The notes below the pieces were generated by a model. It was not told where the DNA came from. It searched no databases and was given only the letters and a program-made list of their open reading frames with translations. Both the position numbers and the translations under genes were made by a program. 21,219 bases of DNA from a virus. Position 1 is the stretch's first letter; every line of letters starts with the position of its first letter. Below, one piece after another: positions 1 to 7,716 of the stretch. The DNA lies in the IMG/VR virus record IMGVR_UViG_3300009605_004018, positions 1-21,219 of that record; one strand, given 5' to 3'.

Positions 1-1089
1 GTCTCGCAGCGTATTGAAAATAAGGACCTTCATGCGATGCCCAAGTGGCGAGCGGAGAAGGGGAGTATCGATAAATCGCAAATCACCGACCAACCGGGTG
101 AGATTATCGTATACAACCGAACTGCGACCAGACCGCCGGAGCCATTACCTCCCCCGCCCCTATCTCCTGAGCACAGGTTGATAGAGAAAGAGCAGATTGA
201 CCACATTGAAGCGATTAGTGGCATTAGTGATGTATCCAGGGGTCAGGCCGCTGCTGGCTCTTCTGGCCGGCTTGTCGGTCTTCTTTCTGATTTAGACCAG
301 ACGAAGCTTGGCCCAACGGTGCGGGAGCTCGAAGCGGCTGTTGAGAAGATTGCTCGGCTTATGCTGATGTACTGGCGGGACTTTATGCCCATCGAGCAGA
401 CAATCAAGGTTGCCGGCAAGGATAATATACCGGAGGTCTTCAGCTTCCACGCCAGCCAGGTGCGCTCTACCGATGTGCGTATTGTGGCCAACTCAATGCT
501 ACCAAAGCATCCGAGCTACCGGCGCGAACAAATCATGCAGATGTTTCAGGTGGGTATCCTGGGCGATCCGAACGACCCGCAGACCAAGATGGCAGCTCGC
601 AAGATGATGGAGTTCGGCGGCTCTGAGTTCGAGGGTGATGACTCGAAGGACCGTCAATACGCACGGGAAGAGAACCATGTGCTCATGAATGGCAGGCAGA
701 CCGAGGTGCAGCCATGGGAAGACCATGTGGTGCATATCGATGAGCTGATGAATTTCATGAAGTCAGTGGACTACAGGCTGCTGTCGCCAGACATTCAATC
801 TAATTTTGTGCAGCATCTGGCGATGCATTACTACTATGAATCACAGGCGCAACAGGGCGTACCTTGGTGGCAAGAGTACGTTGGAGCGCCCGGTATGCCC
901 CCAGGGACTCCGCCGGAGGAAGTGGGGGAATTGGTCCAGGTGCCTCAACCGGTAGCTGGGCCTCCTGAAGGTGGAGGTCCACCTCCAGGGCTTATGGGAG
1001 GCGGCACTCCCGAGATGAACCAGGCAATGGGGACTCGCGGGCCAGGTGTTGCAGAGTATGAATATGGTTTTGAAACAGGACCACGGTAA
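1..1089 (+). CDS. Portal protein, C-terminal part (5' end outside the window)
   Basis: The frame is open from the first base, so the true start lies to the left and the 362 visible residues are a C-terminal part; the ATG at 37 is internal. Portal proteins form the dodecameric ring at one capsid vertex through which DNA enters and leaves and to which the tail attaches. The visible stretch SGISDVSRGQAAAG (about residues 69-86), followed by a helix-rich segment ending near MLMYWRDFM, matches the general pattern of P22-like podovirus portals, where GxSDxxRG-type sequence precedes long helices. A proline run (RPPEPLPPPP, about residues 44-53) comes just before it, and the last 65 or so residues are rich in Pro and Gly, probably a disordered tail. 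The gene order portal, scaffold, major capsid protein supports the call. The fold was not tested. Confidence 0.85.
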   Translation, partial: VSQRIENKDLHAMPKWRAEKGSIDKSQITDQPGEIIVYNRTATRPPEPLPPPPLSPEHRLIEKEQIDHIEAISGISDVSRGQAAAGSSGRLVGLLSDLDQTKLGPTVRELEAAVEKIARLMLMYWRDFMPIEQTIKVAGKDNIPEVFSFHASQVRSTDVRIVANSMLPKHPSYRREQIMQMFQVGILGDPNDPQTKMAARKMMEFGGSEFEGDDSKDRQYAREENHVLMNGRQTEVQPWEDHVVHIDELMNFMKSVDYRLLSPDIQSNFVQHLAMHYYYESQAQQGVPWWQEYVGAPGMPPGTPPEEVGELVQVPQPVAGPPEGGGPPPGLMGGGTPEMNQAMGTRGPGVAEYEYGFETGPR

Positions 1090-1090
1090 A

Positions 1091-1116
1091 CGCCTACTGA
1101 CGCGATAGTCAGTGCG
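1091..1116 (+). promoter_or_regulatory. Intergenic hairpin between portal and scaffold genes
   Basis: A perfect inverted repeat ACTGAC (1096-1101) / GTCAGT (1108-1113) encloses a 6-base loop. It is extended by CGC (1091-1093) pairing with GCG (1114-1116) across a 2-base bulge. It starts one base after the portal stop codon and ends just before the Shine-Dalgarno of the next gene. No U-run follows, so it is not a typical intrinsic terminator. It may be an RNA processing or stability element that sets portal and scaffold levels apart; that role is inference. Confidence 0.45.
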
Positions 1117-1117
1117 T

Positions 1118-1122
1118 GGGAG
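1118..1122 (+). promoter_or_regulatory. Ribosome binding site that sets the scaffold start
   Basis: GGGAG lies 8 bases before the ATG at 1131. This favours 1131 over the in-frame GTG at 1116, which lies inside the preceding hairpin and lacks an upstream Shine-Dalgarno. Confidence 0.7.
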
Positions 1123-1130
1123 ATATAAAG

Positions 1131-1868
1131 ATGAGCGATACTGGTACAGACCACACGATGGAATCGCAGGCCATCGAGGAAGCCGATCTTAACGCGGAGT
1201 CAAGCGATATTGACGAATTTGAACCTGAGATTGGCGAGGACGGAAAACCGCAAGCGGTTCCTTATGAGCGTTTCAAGGAGAGTCGCGAGCAATTGCGAAC
1301 TGACCGAGACTCGCAGGGGGACTTGGAGGCGAGGCTCCGTCAGTTAGAGGCTGAAAAGGACCAACTGAATAACTACGCGCAGTGGGCGCATGGTCAGTTA
1401 CAACAAGGAATAAATCAGGTAACACAACCGCAGCAGGCCAGTGAGTACGATGAGTTTGCCGATCCATTAGAACAGAAGGTTACCAGTTTAGAGCGGAAGT
1501 ACGAGGAGTCGCAACGGCAACTCAGTGAGGCGGCCAAGTGGCGCCAAGAGGCTCTTCTTGAGAAAGAGGAGCGCCGCATTGAATCGGAGATTTCTGATGC
1601 CCAGGCTAAGTATCCCTGGGCGGAGAGGCGAGACATCCTAGAGGGGATCCGAGTAAATCCCTATGCTTCTGTAGGAGAGTTGGCGAAGCGTTCACACCGC
1701 TCCGAGAGTAAAAAGTTCGAGAAACGGGCTGGCACTCGGGGAATGAAGGTGCCTCCGCGTTCTTTGCAACGTGGTGGAAATGTCGCGGCTCCACGGGCAC
1801 GGGATTATGGTGATAACCTTGAAGACGCTGAGGCTGGTGCGATTGAGTTCCTGAAATCAATAGGTTGA
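1131..1868 (+). CDS. Putative capsid scaffold protein
   Basis: The 245-residue product is highly charged and mostly helical. Residues 10-40 are acidic (many E and D). QAVPYERFKE (41-50) resembles the VPYxRF element common near the start of phage scaffold-like proteins. Coiled-coil-like stretches follow at about 62-92 and 112-155, with a basic segment at 185-225. Scaffold proteins guide assembly of the major capsid protein into a procapsid and are then lost; a short C-terminal region usually contacts the coat. The position between portal and major capsid genes is the classical one. A shorter start is chosen because GGGAG sits 8 bases upstream. No protease motif is visible, so the scaffold probably leaves intact or is cut by a protein encoded elsewhere. 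The call rests on composition and position, not on a strong sequence signature. Confidence 0.75.
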   Translation: MSDTGTDHTMESQAIEEADLNAESSDIDEFEPEIGEDGKPQAVPYERFKESREQLRTDRDSQGDLEARLRQLEAEKDQLNNYAQWAHGQLQQGINQVTQPQQASEYDEFADPLEQKVTSLERKYEESQRQLSEAAKWRQEALLEKEERRIESEISDAQAKYPWAERRDILEGIRVNPYASVGELAKRSHRSESKKFEKRAGTRGMKVPPRSLQRGGNVAAPRARDYGDNLEDAEAGAIEFLKSIG

Positions 1869-1885
1869 TTTTAGGAGGGTAGCTC

Positions 1886-3157
1886 ATGGCTATTCAAAAG
1901 ATCGGAACAGTTGGGGGCGGCAGCAATTTTGATGTTGTTCTCAAGGATTTTTATGAGGGTCCTGTTCGGGAGCACCTCAACAACAAGGTTACACTTCTGC
2001 AATACGTCGAAAAGTCCAAGCGAAGCTGGACAGGTCGGCGGGTTCAGTTCCCGGTGCATTTGACTCGTAACTCGGGCGTTGGCGCTCGTGGTGAAACGTC
2101 TTCGCTTCCGGCTGCTGGATCACAGGGTTTCGTCACGTCAAACATTCTGGCTAAATATATGTACGGCCGGATTACTTTGACGGGCGCTGTTATCGCAGCA
2201 TCACAGGGTTCAGCCGGCGCATTCGCTACGGCAATGAAGACGGAAATCGACGGTATGCGCCGCGATTTGCGTAACGACATGAACCGTCAGTGCTACGGCA
2301 ACTTCCTCAATGACGCGGCGCTAGGTGCTGGTCATGGTGGTAAAACGGGCGTCATGTCGCTGGTTACAACTCCTGTCGGAACTGTTACCACGGTGACTTG
2401 TGATAATCCCGGCAGTCGGTACGTCAAGGTAGGCGATGCGCTTGCTATTGGCACTGTTGCCGAATTGACGAGTGGAACGCCTATTTTTGCAGAAGCATTG
2501 ACTGTCCCAAGTCGAACCACGTTCACGATGGCCAGCGCAACAATTGTTGATAACGACCTTATTGTTCGTGGTGACGCTAATGGTAACTCGTTTAACAACG
2601 AGATTACTGGTATCGATCACATCGTCCAAGACGACAGCGATTTCGACTTGCAGGGTGTTGATGTTGGGGCTAATGCGGATTGGAAGGCGCACAACGAAGG
2701 CAATGCCGGTACGGACCGTCCGTTGTCTCTTGAGTTGATGCAACTTACCATTGATGCAATCGATGAGAAGGGCGGCGACGAGCCGAACCTTATCATAGGC
2801 CATCACTCGCTTCGTCGAGAGTACATCAATCTTTTGACAAGCGATGTGCGCTATGCTCCTGAGCAATTGCGTGGTGGTTTCCAGAAGTTGACGTATGCTG
2901 GCGGTTCGAACCCGATCACAATCGAGTTCGATAAGCACGCAACCTACAACAAGTTATTCTTCCTAAGCACAGGCGACCTGAAGCTCTATGTCCAAAAAGA
3001 CTGGGGCTGGGCGGACCAAGACGGTTCGGTGCTTTCCCGAGTAACTGGCAAAGACCAGTGGGAAGCGTTCATGTGTTGGTATGGAAACTTGGGTTGTGAG
3101 CGACGTAACACGCACGGCGTGTTGAGCGACGTTAGCGTCAGTAACCTTATTTTCTAG
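1886..3157 (+). CDS. Major capsid protein (probably HK97-type fold)
   Basis: The 423-residue product should form the icosahedral shell. It opens with a helix followed by a basic, flexible segment (about 42-90) that fits an extended loop. It then has the helix that typically forms the capsid spine (about 108-142, AFATAMKTEIDGMRRDLRND). A likely beta-barrel insertion follows at about 159-232, with the pattern VKVGDAL...TTFTMASATIVDNDLIVRGD split over its strands; such insertions are common in podovirus coats. The C-terminal third carries the expected mixed helix and strand region, ending in VLSDVSVSNLIF. A strong AGGAGGG Shine-Dalgarno (1872-1878) is 7 bases from the ATG, and a terminator follows directly. 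All 22 arginines use CGN codons and none AGA or AGG, unlike the large downstream genes, consistent with selection for high expression. No N-terminal processed extension is evident. Confidence 0.88.
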   Translation: MAIQKIGTVGGGSNFDVVLKDFYEGPVREHLNNKVTLLQYVEKSKRSWTGRRVQFPVHLTRNSGVGARGETSSLPAAGSQGFVTSNILAKYMYGRITLTGAVIAASQGSAGAFATAMKTEIDGMRRDLRNDMNRQCYGNFLNDAALGAGHGGKTGVMSLVTTPVGTVTTVTCDNPGSRYVKVGDALAIGTVAELTSGTPIFAEALTVPSRTTFTMASATIVDNDLIVRGDANGNSFNNEITGIDHIVQDDSDFDLQGVDVGANADWKAHNEGNAGTDRPLSLELMQLTIDAIDEKGGDEPNLIIGHHSLRREYINLLTSDVRYAPEQLRGGFQKLTYAGGSNPITIEFDKHATYNKLFFLSTGDLKLYVQKDWGWADQDGSVLSRVTGKDQWEAFMCWYGNLGCERRNTHGVLSDVSVSNLIF

Positions 3158-3163
3158 TTTTAT

Positions 3164-3188
3164 GGGGGGCTTCGGCCCCCCTTTATTT
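3164..3188 (+). terminator. Intrinsic terminator after the major capsid gene
   Basis: A 7-bp stem (GGGGGGC at 3164-3170, GCCCCCC at 3175-3181) is capped by the very stable UUCG tetraloop, closed by the preferred C-G pair and followed by TTTATTT. It begins 6 bases after the capsid stop codon. The reverse strand has no U-run after the hairpin, so it should act in one direction. Partial read-through would leave capsid mRNA in excess over the downstream tail genes. Confidence 0.85.
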
Positions 3189-3192
3189 AGTA

Positions 3193-3204
3193 TCCCTTCG
3201 GGGG
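3193..3204 (+). promoter_or_regulatory. Second small UUCG hairpin
   Basis: CCC (3194-3196) and GGG (3201-3203) enclose another UUCG loop, with a possible U-G pair below. It follows the terminator by 5 bases and has no U-run. It may only help protect or fold the leader of the next gene. The stem is short, so the call is weak. Confidence 0.3.
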
Positions 3205-3213
3205 GAAAACTGT

Positions 3214-3220
3214 GGAGTGA
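3214..3220 (+). promoter_or_regulatory. Ribosome binding site that sets the start at 3228
   Basis: GGAGTGA lies 7 bases before the ATG at 3228. The in-frame ATG at 3162 would start inside the terminator region and translate the two hairpins, so it is not used here. Confidence 0.75.
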
Positions 3221-3227
3221 TAGACCA

Positions 3228-3848
3228 ATGATCAAAGACAGAAATATCGATTATAAGTACCGCATTGAGACGATTCATGCGTCTGCGATGACCAGCATGG
3301 GTAATCTTGTTGGTACGGAGGATGGTGATGCTGACTTCATCCACCCTGCCGGAAGCAATGCGGATGCCCTGCTGACTACTTTTGGCTCTGCCGGGCTCGT
3401 GGGTTGGAAAATGACAACTGCTGGCCGCCTGGTGCGACATCTTTTGTATTCGCCCACTTACATGGACTGGGAAAATGACATCTTTTTCCGAGTCATTTGG
3501 ACAAGCGGTAGCAGCACAACGGCAGACACCATTGACTGGAAAGTCCTACTTGGGCGGACGGGCTCGGACACAGCGCCAACCGGCGCAGCCGTCCCGCTAG
3601 GCCCCCCTATTGCCCAGGACACGGTAGCTGCGGCGAATGTTGTTCAGTACACCCGCTGGGGCACGCTGATCGCCTCCACGCTGGTGCCTGATGATACAAA
3701 CTTCATCACGGTTGACGTTGAAATGGATGCGTTTGCTGCTGGGCTGAGCGAAGACAAGGGTCTGCTTGGCGTGCAGATTGCGTACATACCTAAGCTGACT
3801 GATGGGCCGCAGGTCAATGACAATGCGTCACCGCAGAACGTGCAGTAA
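3228..3848 (+). CDS. Beta-rich virion protein of unknown role
   Basis: The 206-residue product is dominated by alternating hydrophobic and polar residues typical of beta strands, for example WENDIFFRVIWTS (81-93), TIDWKVLLG (101-109) and ITVDVEMDAF (160-169), closing with LLGVQIAYIP (179-188). This overall pattern resembles small jelly-roll or beta-sandwich proteins that decorate phage heads or form appendages. It is the first gene after the capsid terminator and lies before the neck genes, a position often held by a decoration or head-completion protein. I do not recognise a named family. The start is set by GGAGTGA 7 bases upstream. No signal peptide or membrane segment is seen. Confidence 0.5.
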   Translation: MIKDRNIDYKYRIETIHASAMTSMGNLVGTEDGDADFIHPAGSNADALLTTFGSAGLVGWKMTTAGRLVRHLLYSPTYMDWENDIFFRVIWTSGSSTTADTIDWKVLLGRTGSDTAPTGAAVPLGPPIAQDTVAAANVVQYTRWGTLIASTLVPDDTNFITVDVEMDAFAAGLSEDKGLLGVQIAYIPKLTDGPQVNDNASPQNVQ

Positions 3849-3850
3849 TT

Positions 3851-4360
3851 ATGGTATTGACTGAAAAACAGTGGCGGTTGCTCAAGGCAATCCGCTGGGA
3901 CAAGCATGAGACCAAGCGCATCAAAGAGCGGGTGCATGACGACAAGTTAATTGTCGGATTCTGTAACCAGCGAAAGCGATGGGTGATTGCGCGTCTTGTG
4001 GCCGCCACTGTTGAAGTCAAGTTCGGAGTAAAGACCATACCAAGCAGGGAGACTGTGCCTTACATATGGAAGGTGTGGGAAGACGATGATGGTTCTTTCC
4101 TCCCGATCCGAGATGTTCGGCTGTGTCAGTACATCCGGCGATGTGACCTCTGGCGCATGGGTACAGCAGCTTACCTGCAGCAATACACAGATGAAGAGTG
4201 GAAGGAAGAGCAGCGCGACCGAAGCGAGCTCGATGACATCTACAATCGAAGCAAAGACCTCTACAAACGCCTGAAGCCAGAGGCAGAGAGGCTGTGCGGT
4301 TATGTGCCTAGAGTCAACACCTTCCAGAAACACCACTTCATCCAGGGGAATGTGGCATGA
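3851..4360 (+). CDS. Unknown phage protein in the neck gene cluster
   Basis: The 169-residue product is not recognised. It is rich in charged and aromatic residues, with a basic N-terminal half (many K and R in residues 12-50), a central segment VWEDDDGSFLP (75-85) and a helical, charged C-terminal half (113-148). The start follows the previous stop codon by only 2 bases and has no clear Shine-Dalgarno, so translation probably depends on ribosomes ending the upstream gene. Its stop overlaps the adaptor start by four bases (ATGA). Close coupling to the adaptor suggests a virion or assembly role, for example head completion or an assembly chaperone, but the sequence itself does not show this. 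Confidence 0.6.
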   Translation: MVLTEKQWRLLKAIRWDKHETKRIKERVHDDKLIVGFCNQRKRWVIARLVAATVEVKFGVKTIPSRETVPYIWKVWEDDDGSFLPIRDVRLCQYIRRCDLWRMGTAAYLQQYTDEEWKEEQRDRSELDDIYNRSKDLYKRLKPEAERLCGYVPRVNTFQKHHFIQGNVA

Positions 4361-5046
4361 CTCTGACACGTACCAACGTAAAGTCTCTGGCCAAAAACCT
4401 TCTCGACGAGAAGGGCTCGCTGTTTTGGACCGATTCGCTGCTAAATACGCTGTCGGATGAGGCCAATAGAGACGTGTGGCGGGAGATTATCCGGGTCAGC
4501 CCAGAGCATTTTCTGAATGTTGATACCTTCACCTGGCCAGCCAATACAGAGCGCATCGATATGGAAGATGCGAGTATCTTCACCAAAGTGCCATATAAGA
4601 TTATAGGTGTTGAGGACTACAGCTCTGCCGGCGGCATAACCACCTCGAATCTACCCCGAAAGTGGATGCCGTTTCGTTTCAGCGAGCGCCAGAAGTACCA
4701 CCTGGAGGCCGATGCCCTCTATGGGGGAAATCCCCACTATTACGCCACCCAGGGGCAGTATATGTACATGGCGCCGCTCACAGGTGCTGCCCTCAACGTA
4801 ACGGCCTACAGTATCGCTCACCTGGATGCCATGGCGGCTGATGGTACGGCAGTGCTCGGCGGTAGGGCGGATATGTTCCACGATGCGGTCTACAAGCGCC
4901 TTGCCTACTTGATGAATATCAAGCAGAACGGCAACAATCCTATGATTGAAAAGCTGTGGGATGAGGCGGTCGTTTATATTGAAATGAATGCCGAATCCAG
5001 GCAGGTCGATGAACCCTGGTCGGTCAAGGTGCTGGGGCACTATTAG
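4357..5046 (+). CDS. Head-to-tail adaptor protein, putative
   Basis: The 229-residue product fits the podovirus adaptor (tail accessory) pattern, as in P22 gp4-like and SU10-like adaptors. It has an N-terminal helical part in which WTDSLLNTLSDEANRDVWREI (24-44, split here as one helix pair) matches the usual 'W-x-D-x-x-L-x-x-x-x-N-x-A' layout. A mixed central part follows, with HYYATQGQYMYMAPL (127-141) resembling the adaptor strand pair RYY...G..I.L.P. A C-terminal helix (172-215, FHDAVYKRLAYLM...) completes it. Such proteins form a ring below the portal that joins it to the tail nozzle. AGGGG at 4344-4348 serves as Shine-Dalgarno, and the ATG overlaps the upstream stop. The nozzle gene follows after 10 bases, as expected for partners. 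The family assignment is from recalled patterns, not a search. Confidence 0.68.
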   Translation: MTLTRTNVKSLAKNLLDEKGSLFWTDSLLNTLSDEANRDVWREIIRVSPEHFLNVDTFTWPANTERIDMEDASIFTKVPYKIIGVEDYSSAGGITTSNLPRKWMPFRFSERQKYHLEADALYGGNPHYYATQGQYMYMAPLTGAALNVTAYSIAHLDAMAADGTAVLGGRADMFHDAVYKRLAYLMNIKQNGNNPMIEKLWDEAVVYIEMNAESRQVDEPWSVKVLGHY

Positions 5047-5050
5047 GAGG
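5045..5050 (+). promoter_or_regulatory. Ribosome binding site for a GTG start
   Basis: A full AGGAGG overlaps the end region of the adaptor gene and lies 6 bases before the GTG at 5057. This supports the non-ATG start of the nozzle gene. Confidence 0.8.
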
Positions 5051-5056
5051 TGAGCG

Positions 5057-6973
5057 GTGGCTACAAAACTGTTCACCTACCCTGGCCCATACCAGGGGAT
5101 TGAAGAGCGAGAGAACTATCAAACGGAGCGCCACGCTTCAATCTCTGTGAATGTGGACTATGCCAGGGGCTATATTGAGCCGCGCCTTGGCTTTACCCAT
5201 CTGGCCAATACCGGGTTAGATACAGGTAAGATCCACGTCTGTGAGCCACGTAACCTTCCTCCGCGCATCCTAATGATGGGTAAAAAGAGTGGGAAGGTGC
5301 AGTTTCAGACGGCAGATCTAGATGGCAATCTGACCACCATGCAGGATGTCTCTACCGATTTGGGTGAGCCGTTCGACCCAAGTGAAGATCCAACTGAATT
5401 TGAGTGCTCGTTCATCGACTGCACTCTGCCCACCTTTGATGAGAATGGGAACGTCCAGGACACCCACTTCATCACCGTGGTGAGTACGAAGTACACAACC
5501 TACGTTTATGACGCAGTGCGTGACAGCGCAAACCTTCGTGCGGTGGATATGACCCAGGATGTGGACCAACTCGGGAAGCTCAACGTCTCCTACTGGGACG
5601 GGGCGCCGAGAGGGACTATCGCTGTCAGGCATAACTCTCTTTATTTCTACGCCGGGTTCAGGCTGTACGATAAAGTTGACTTTACAGACACCCTGGAAGA
5701 AAAACAAAACCTTGTGCCGAAGTGGCGCCTCGATGAGGCTCGGTCAATCTTTACGTTGGACCCGGCGCTTGTGATGCATTCGGACCTCTGGAAGTTTGCA
5801 GACATCAAGGCCGATAACATGTTCTTCGTTGACGAACGAGAGCGGATCACTGGGCTGGTGAGCTTCAAGGGGATGTTGGTCGCATTTACAGACCGCGCAA
5901 TCTACAATCTCCACGGCCAGTCGGCGGACACGCGAACTATATCTAAAGCAGTTGATGGAGTGGGATGTGTTGCCCCTGACAGCGTGATTGCTGTCGGTGG
6001 GTTGATTTACTTCCTCTCATACGATGGCGTCTACAGCTATGCCGGCCAAGCCACAGAGGGAGCGGTAAAGAAAATATCAAGCGGAGTGGACTCGATGTTT
6101 ACCCACCGCGCCGCAGAGACACACCTCCCCTTTGAGGTTAAGACAAATCTTAGGGCACTGGGATACCCCTTTTATGTAGACAGGAACCTTCTTCGTCATG
6201 CCAAGGCGCTTCACATCAAGAGCCGGCAGCAGATTTGGTGGTCTTTGCCGGTAGGCACAGGGGCCATCGCTTCCAGTGATTTTAGCACCACACTGGTGTG
6301 GGACTACAGAAACCAGGCATGGACCGTGTTCACCGGTGAATACGGAGGTGGCGCGTTTAATCATAAGTTCTTCTCTGGCGACACAATTACAGTTGGCGCA
6401 GAAGAGCGGGTTTATACGCTCTCTTCGACAGGGAAGCTCTACCGATACGGGATGGAGCTCAGGGACTACAATGGCACGAACTATAAGTCGCCGGAGATGG
6501 TTTGGCAGTCCAGCCGGATGTTTAGAACCAGCGACAGTGTTAGTACATATAGGCCGCTGCGATTCAAAATCCTAACCAGAGGGAAGACGCCAACGGCAAG
6601 TTCTAATAGGCCGCGCTGGTTCATGGAAGGCGAGGAGCAGGCGACAGACTCCAAAATGATTGAGGGAGCGTCAACTGTTCGGCGGGTGCTTACTGCCGAC
6701 AGGCAGGCGACCAGTGGCGACTTTGATTTCCACCCAAACGAGGACTCTAACAACTTCTACAACAGCTCGGGCGGCGGCGTGTACGGTGAGGATGACACTG
6801 ACGCCGTGGCTGACTATGAGGGCTCCTCATGGATGACATTCAAGGCGGAGCCGGGTGCGGTGAAGAGTCGGAGTTTCCGGGTTGGCGTTTTAGATCCAGC
6901 AAAGACAACACTCGGGCCATACCTAGTCATAAGGGACTATTCCGTTGAGACCGATGCGGGAGATTTCCGTTGA
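5057..6973 (+). CDS. Tail nozzle / tail tubular protein (beta-propeller-like)
   Basis: The 638-residue, beta-rich product resembles podovirus nozzle or stabilisation proteins (P22 gp10, T7 gp12 and SU10 nozzle type), which form the conduit below the adaptor and carry the tail fibres. The characteristic part is FKGMLVAFTDRAIYNLHG (270-287), then GVGCVAPDSVIAVGGLIYFL (301-320), then SYDGVYSYAG. This is the usual 'G.. AP.SV... G..IYFLS.DGVY' blade pattern in which an early strand pair is followed by a glycine, a disc-like repeat and a 'D-G-V/I-Y' turn. Further Trp and Tyr-rich blades follow (around 395-425 and 450-480). Near the N-terminus, YARGYIEPRLGF (35-46) matches the 'G.l..R.G' opening common in this family. 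Translation starts at GTG with AGGAGG 6 bases upstream. The gene overlaps the next by four bases. Confidence 0.75.
   Translation: MATKLFTYPGPYQGIEERENYQTERHASISVNVDYARGYIEPRLGFTHLANTGLDTGKIHVCEPRNLPPRILMMGKKSGKVQFQTADLDGNLTTMQDVSTDLGEPFDPSEDPTEFECSFIDCTLPTFDENGNVQDTHFITVVSTKYTTYVYDAVRDSANLRAVDMTQDVDQLGKLNVSYWDGAPRGTIAVRHNSLYFYAGFRLYDKVDFTDTLEEKQNLVPKWRLDEARSIFTLDPALVMHSDLWKFADIKADNMFFVDERERITGLVSFKGMLVAFTDRAIYNLHGQSADTRTISKAVDGVGCVAPDSVIAVGGLIYFLSYDGVYSYAGQATEGAVKKISSGVDSMFTHRAAETHLPFEVKTNLRALGYPFYVDRNLLRHAKALHIKSRQQIWWSLPVGTGAIASSDFSTTLVWDYRNQAWTVFTGEYGGGAFNHKFFSGDTITVGAEERVYTLSSTGKLYRYGMELRDYNGTNYKSPEMVWQSSRMFRTSDSVSTYRPLRFKILTRGKTPTASSNRPRWFMEGEEQATDSKMIEGASTVRRVLTADRQATSGDFDFHPNEDSNNFYNSSGGGVYGEDDTDAVADYEGSSWMTFKAEPGAVKSRSFRVGVLDPAKTTLGPYLVIRDYSVETDAGDFR
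6958..6962 (+). promoter_or_regulatory. Ribosome binding site for a TTG start
   Basis: GGGAG lies 7 bases before the TTG at 6970, whose last two bases and the next one form the stop codon of the nozzle gene (TTGA). This supports the unusual TTG start. Confidence 0.65.
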
Positions 6974-7716
6974 GCTACTTTAGAACCCACAGCCAGAAGA
7001 TGCCCGTCGACCTCTCGGGCCAGGATGAGCGGTTCAGGGGGGTTATGGCGCGTGTTGAGCAGATTGCACAACGCCAACTCTACAGCGGTCCGATTATAAC
7101 GCCGAAGACCACCATAGCTGAGGCTGTGGCGGGGCTCGGGAAGGAAGGCGGCAGGCTGCTGCTCTCAGAGGGGATCTGGAATTTTACAAACACCCTCGAC
7201 ATAACGCAGGCGAATGTGCAGCTCATCTCCACATCGCCAGGTAATACGGTCTTCAAGAAGAAATCCACAAGCGGACGACCTGCCATTTTACTGTCAGGCC
7301 AGGAGTGTGTCCTAGAGGGGATCCGCTTCAGTGATGGGTCTACGACGGCTGATGATAAAACAGTTGACGTGAGCGGGGATTTGTGCGTCGTGCGGAACTG
7401 CGTGTTCGCAGATGTAAACATCGGGGTGTATGCCAGTGGCATTGATTACCTGACGATAGAGAACTGTCACTTTCTAGACTCCAATCAGGCGGGCATCTAT
7501 ATCACTGGCACATCGAAGATGGGGGCTTACCGGGGCAACATGTTCAAGGTGTTTCCGGGCGGTGGATATGGTATCTATTTGGACGATAATGTGTCCGACT
7601 CTATGATTGTGGGTAATGTGGCAGATACCTCGATTACAAAGGCATATTCCTATAAGCCGACTGCGGCGAATATGGCTGTGACGGCAAACGTTGGACAGGT
7701 AGACGGGAGCAGATAG
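6970..7716 (+). CDS. Short beta-helix protein, probably a tailspike-like appendage
   Basis: The 248-residue product has a helical N-terminal part (17-38), the phrase TIAEAVAGLGKEGGRLLLSEG (48-68, the usual start of a phage pectate-lyase-like fold: an index helix, then a first coil), and then coils of a right-handed parallel beta-helix at about 70-222. Repeating short strands such as CVLEGIRFSD, LCVVRNCVFAD, YLTIENCHFLD and GIYITGTSKM, separated by about 20-25 residues with frequent N, G and D at turns, show this. Phage proteins of this fold often bind or cut surface polysaccharide. No catalytic pair can be assigned here, and the protein is much shorter than usual tailspikes, which have a receptor-binding C-terminal domain. 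It overlaps the nozzle gene and the next gene. It could alternatively be a plug or adaptor for a separate fibre. Confidence 0.7.
   Translation: MSYFRTHSQKMPVDLSGQDERFRGVMARVEQIAQRQLYSGPIITPKTTIAEAVAGLGKEGGRLLLSEGIWNFTNTLDITQANVQLISTSPGNTVFKKKSTSGRPAILLSGQECVLEGIRFSDGSTTADDKTVDVSGDLCVVRNCVFADVNIGVYASGIDYLTIENCHFLDSNQAGIYITGTSKMGAYRGNMFKVFPGGGYGIYLDDNVSDSMIVGNVADTSITKAYSYKPTAANMAVTANVGQVDGSR

Noticed and set aside
1116-1130. GTG at 1116 as the scaffold start.
   Set aside because: It is in the outer stem of a hairpin and has no Shine-Dalgarno, while the ATG at 1131 has GGGAG at good spacing.
2321-2938. A 205-residue open frame on the minus strand inside the capsid gene.
   Set aside because: It is fully antisense to a well-supported capsid gene, has no supporting ribosome site or neighbour on that strand, and its composition looks like a shadow frame.
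3162-3227. An upstream in-frame ATG at 3162 that would lengthen the protein starting at 3228.
   Set aside because: It would begin in the terminator region and encode the hairpin sequence; the ATG at 3228 has a proper GGAG site and this one does not.
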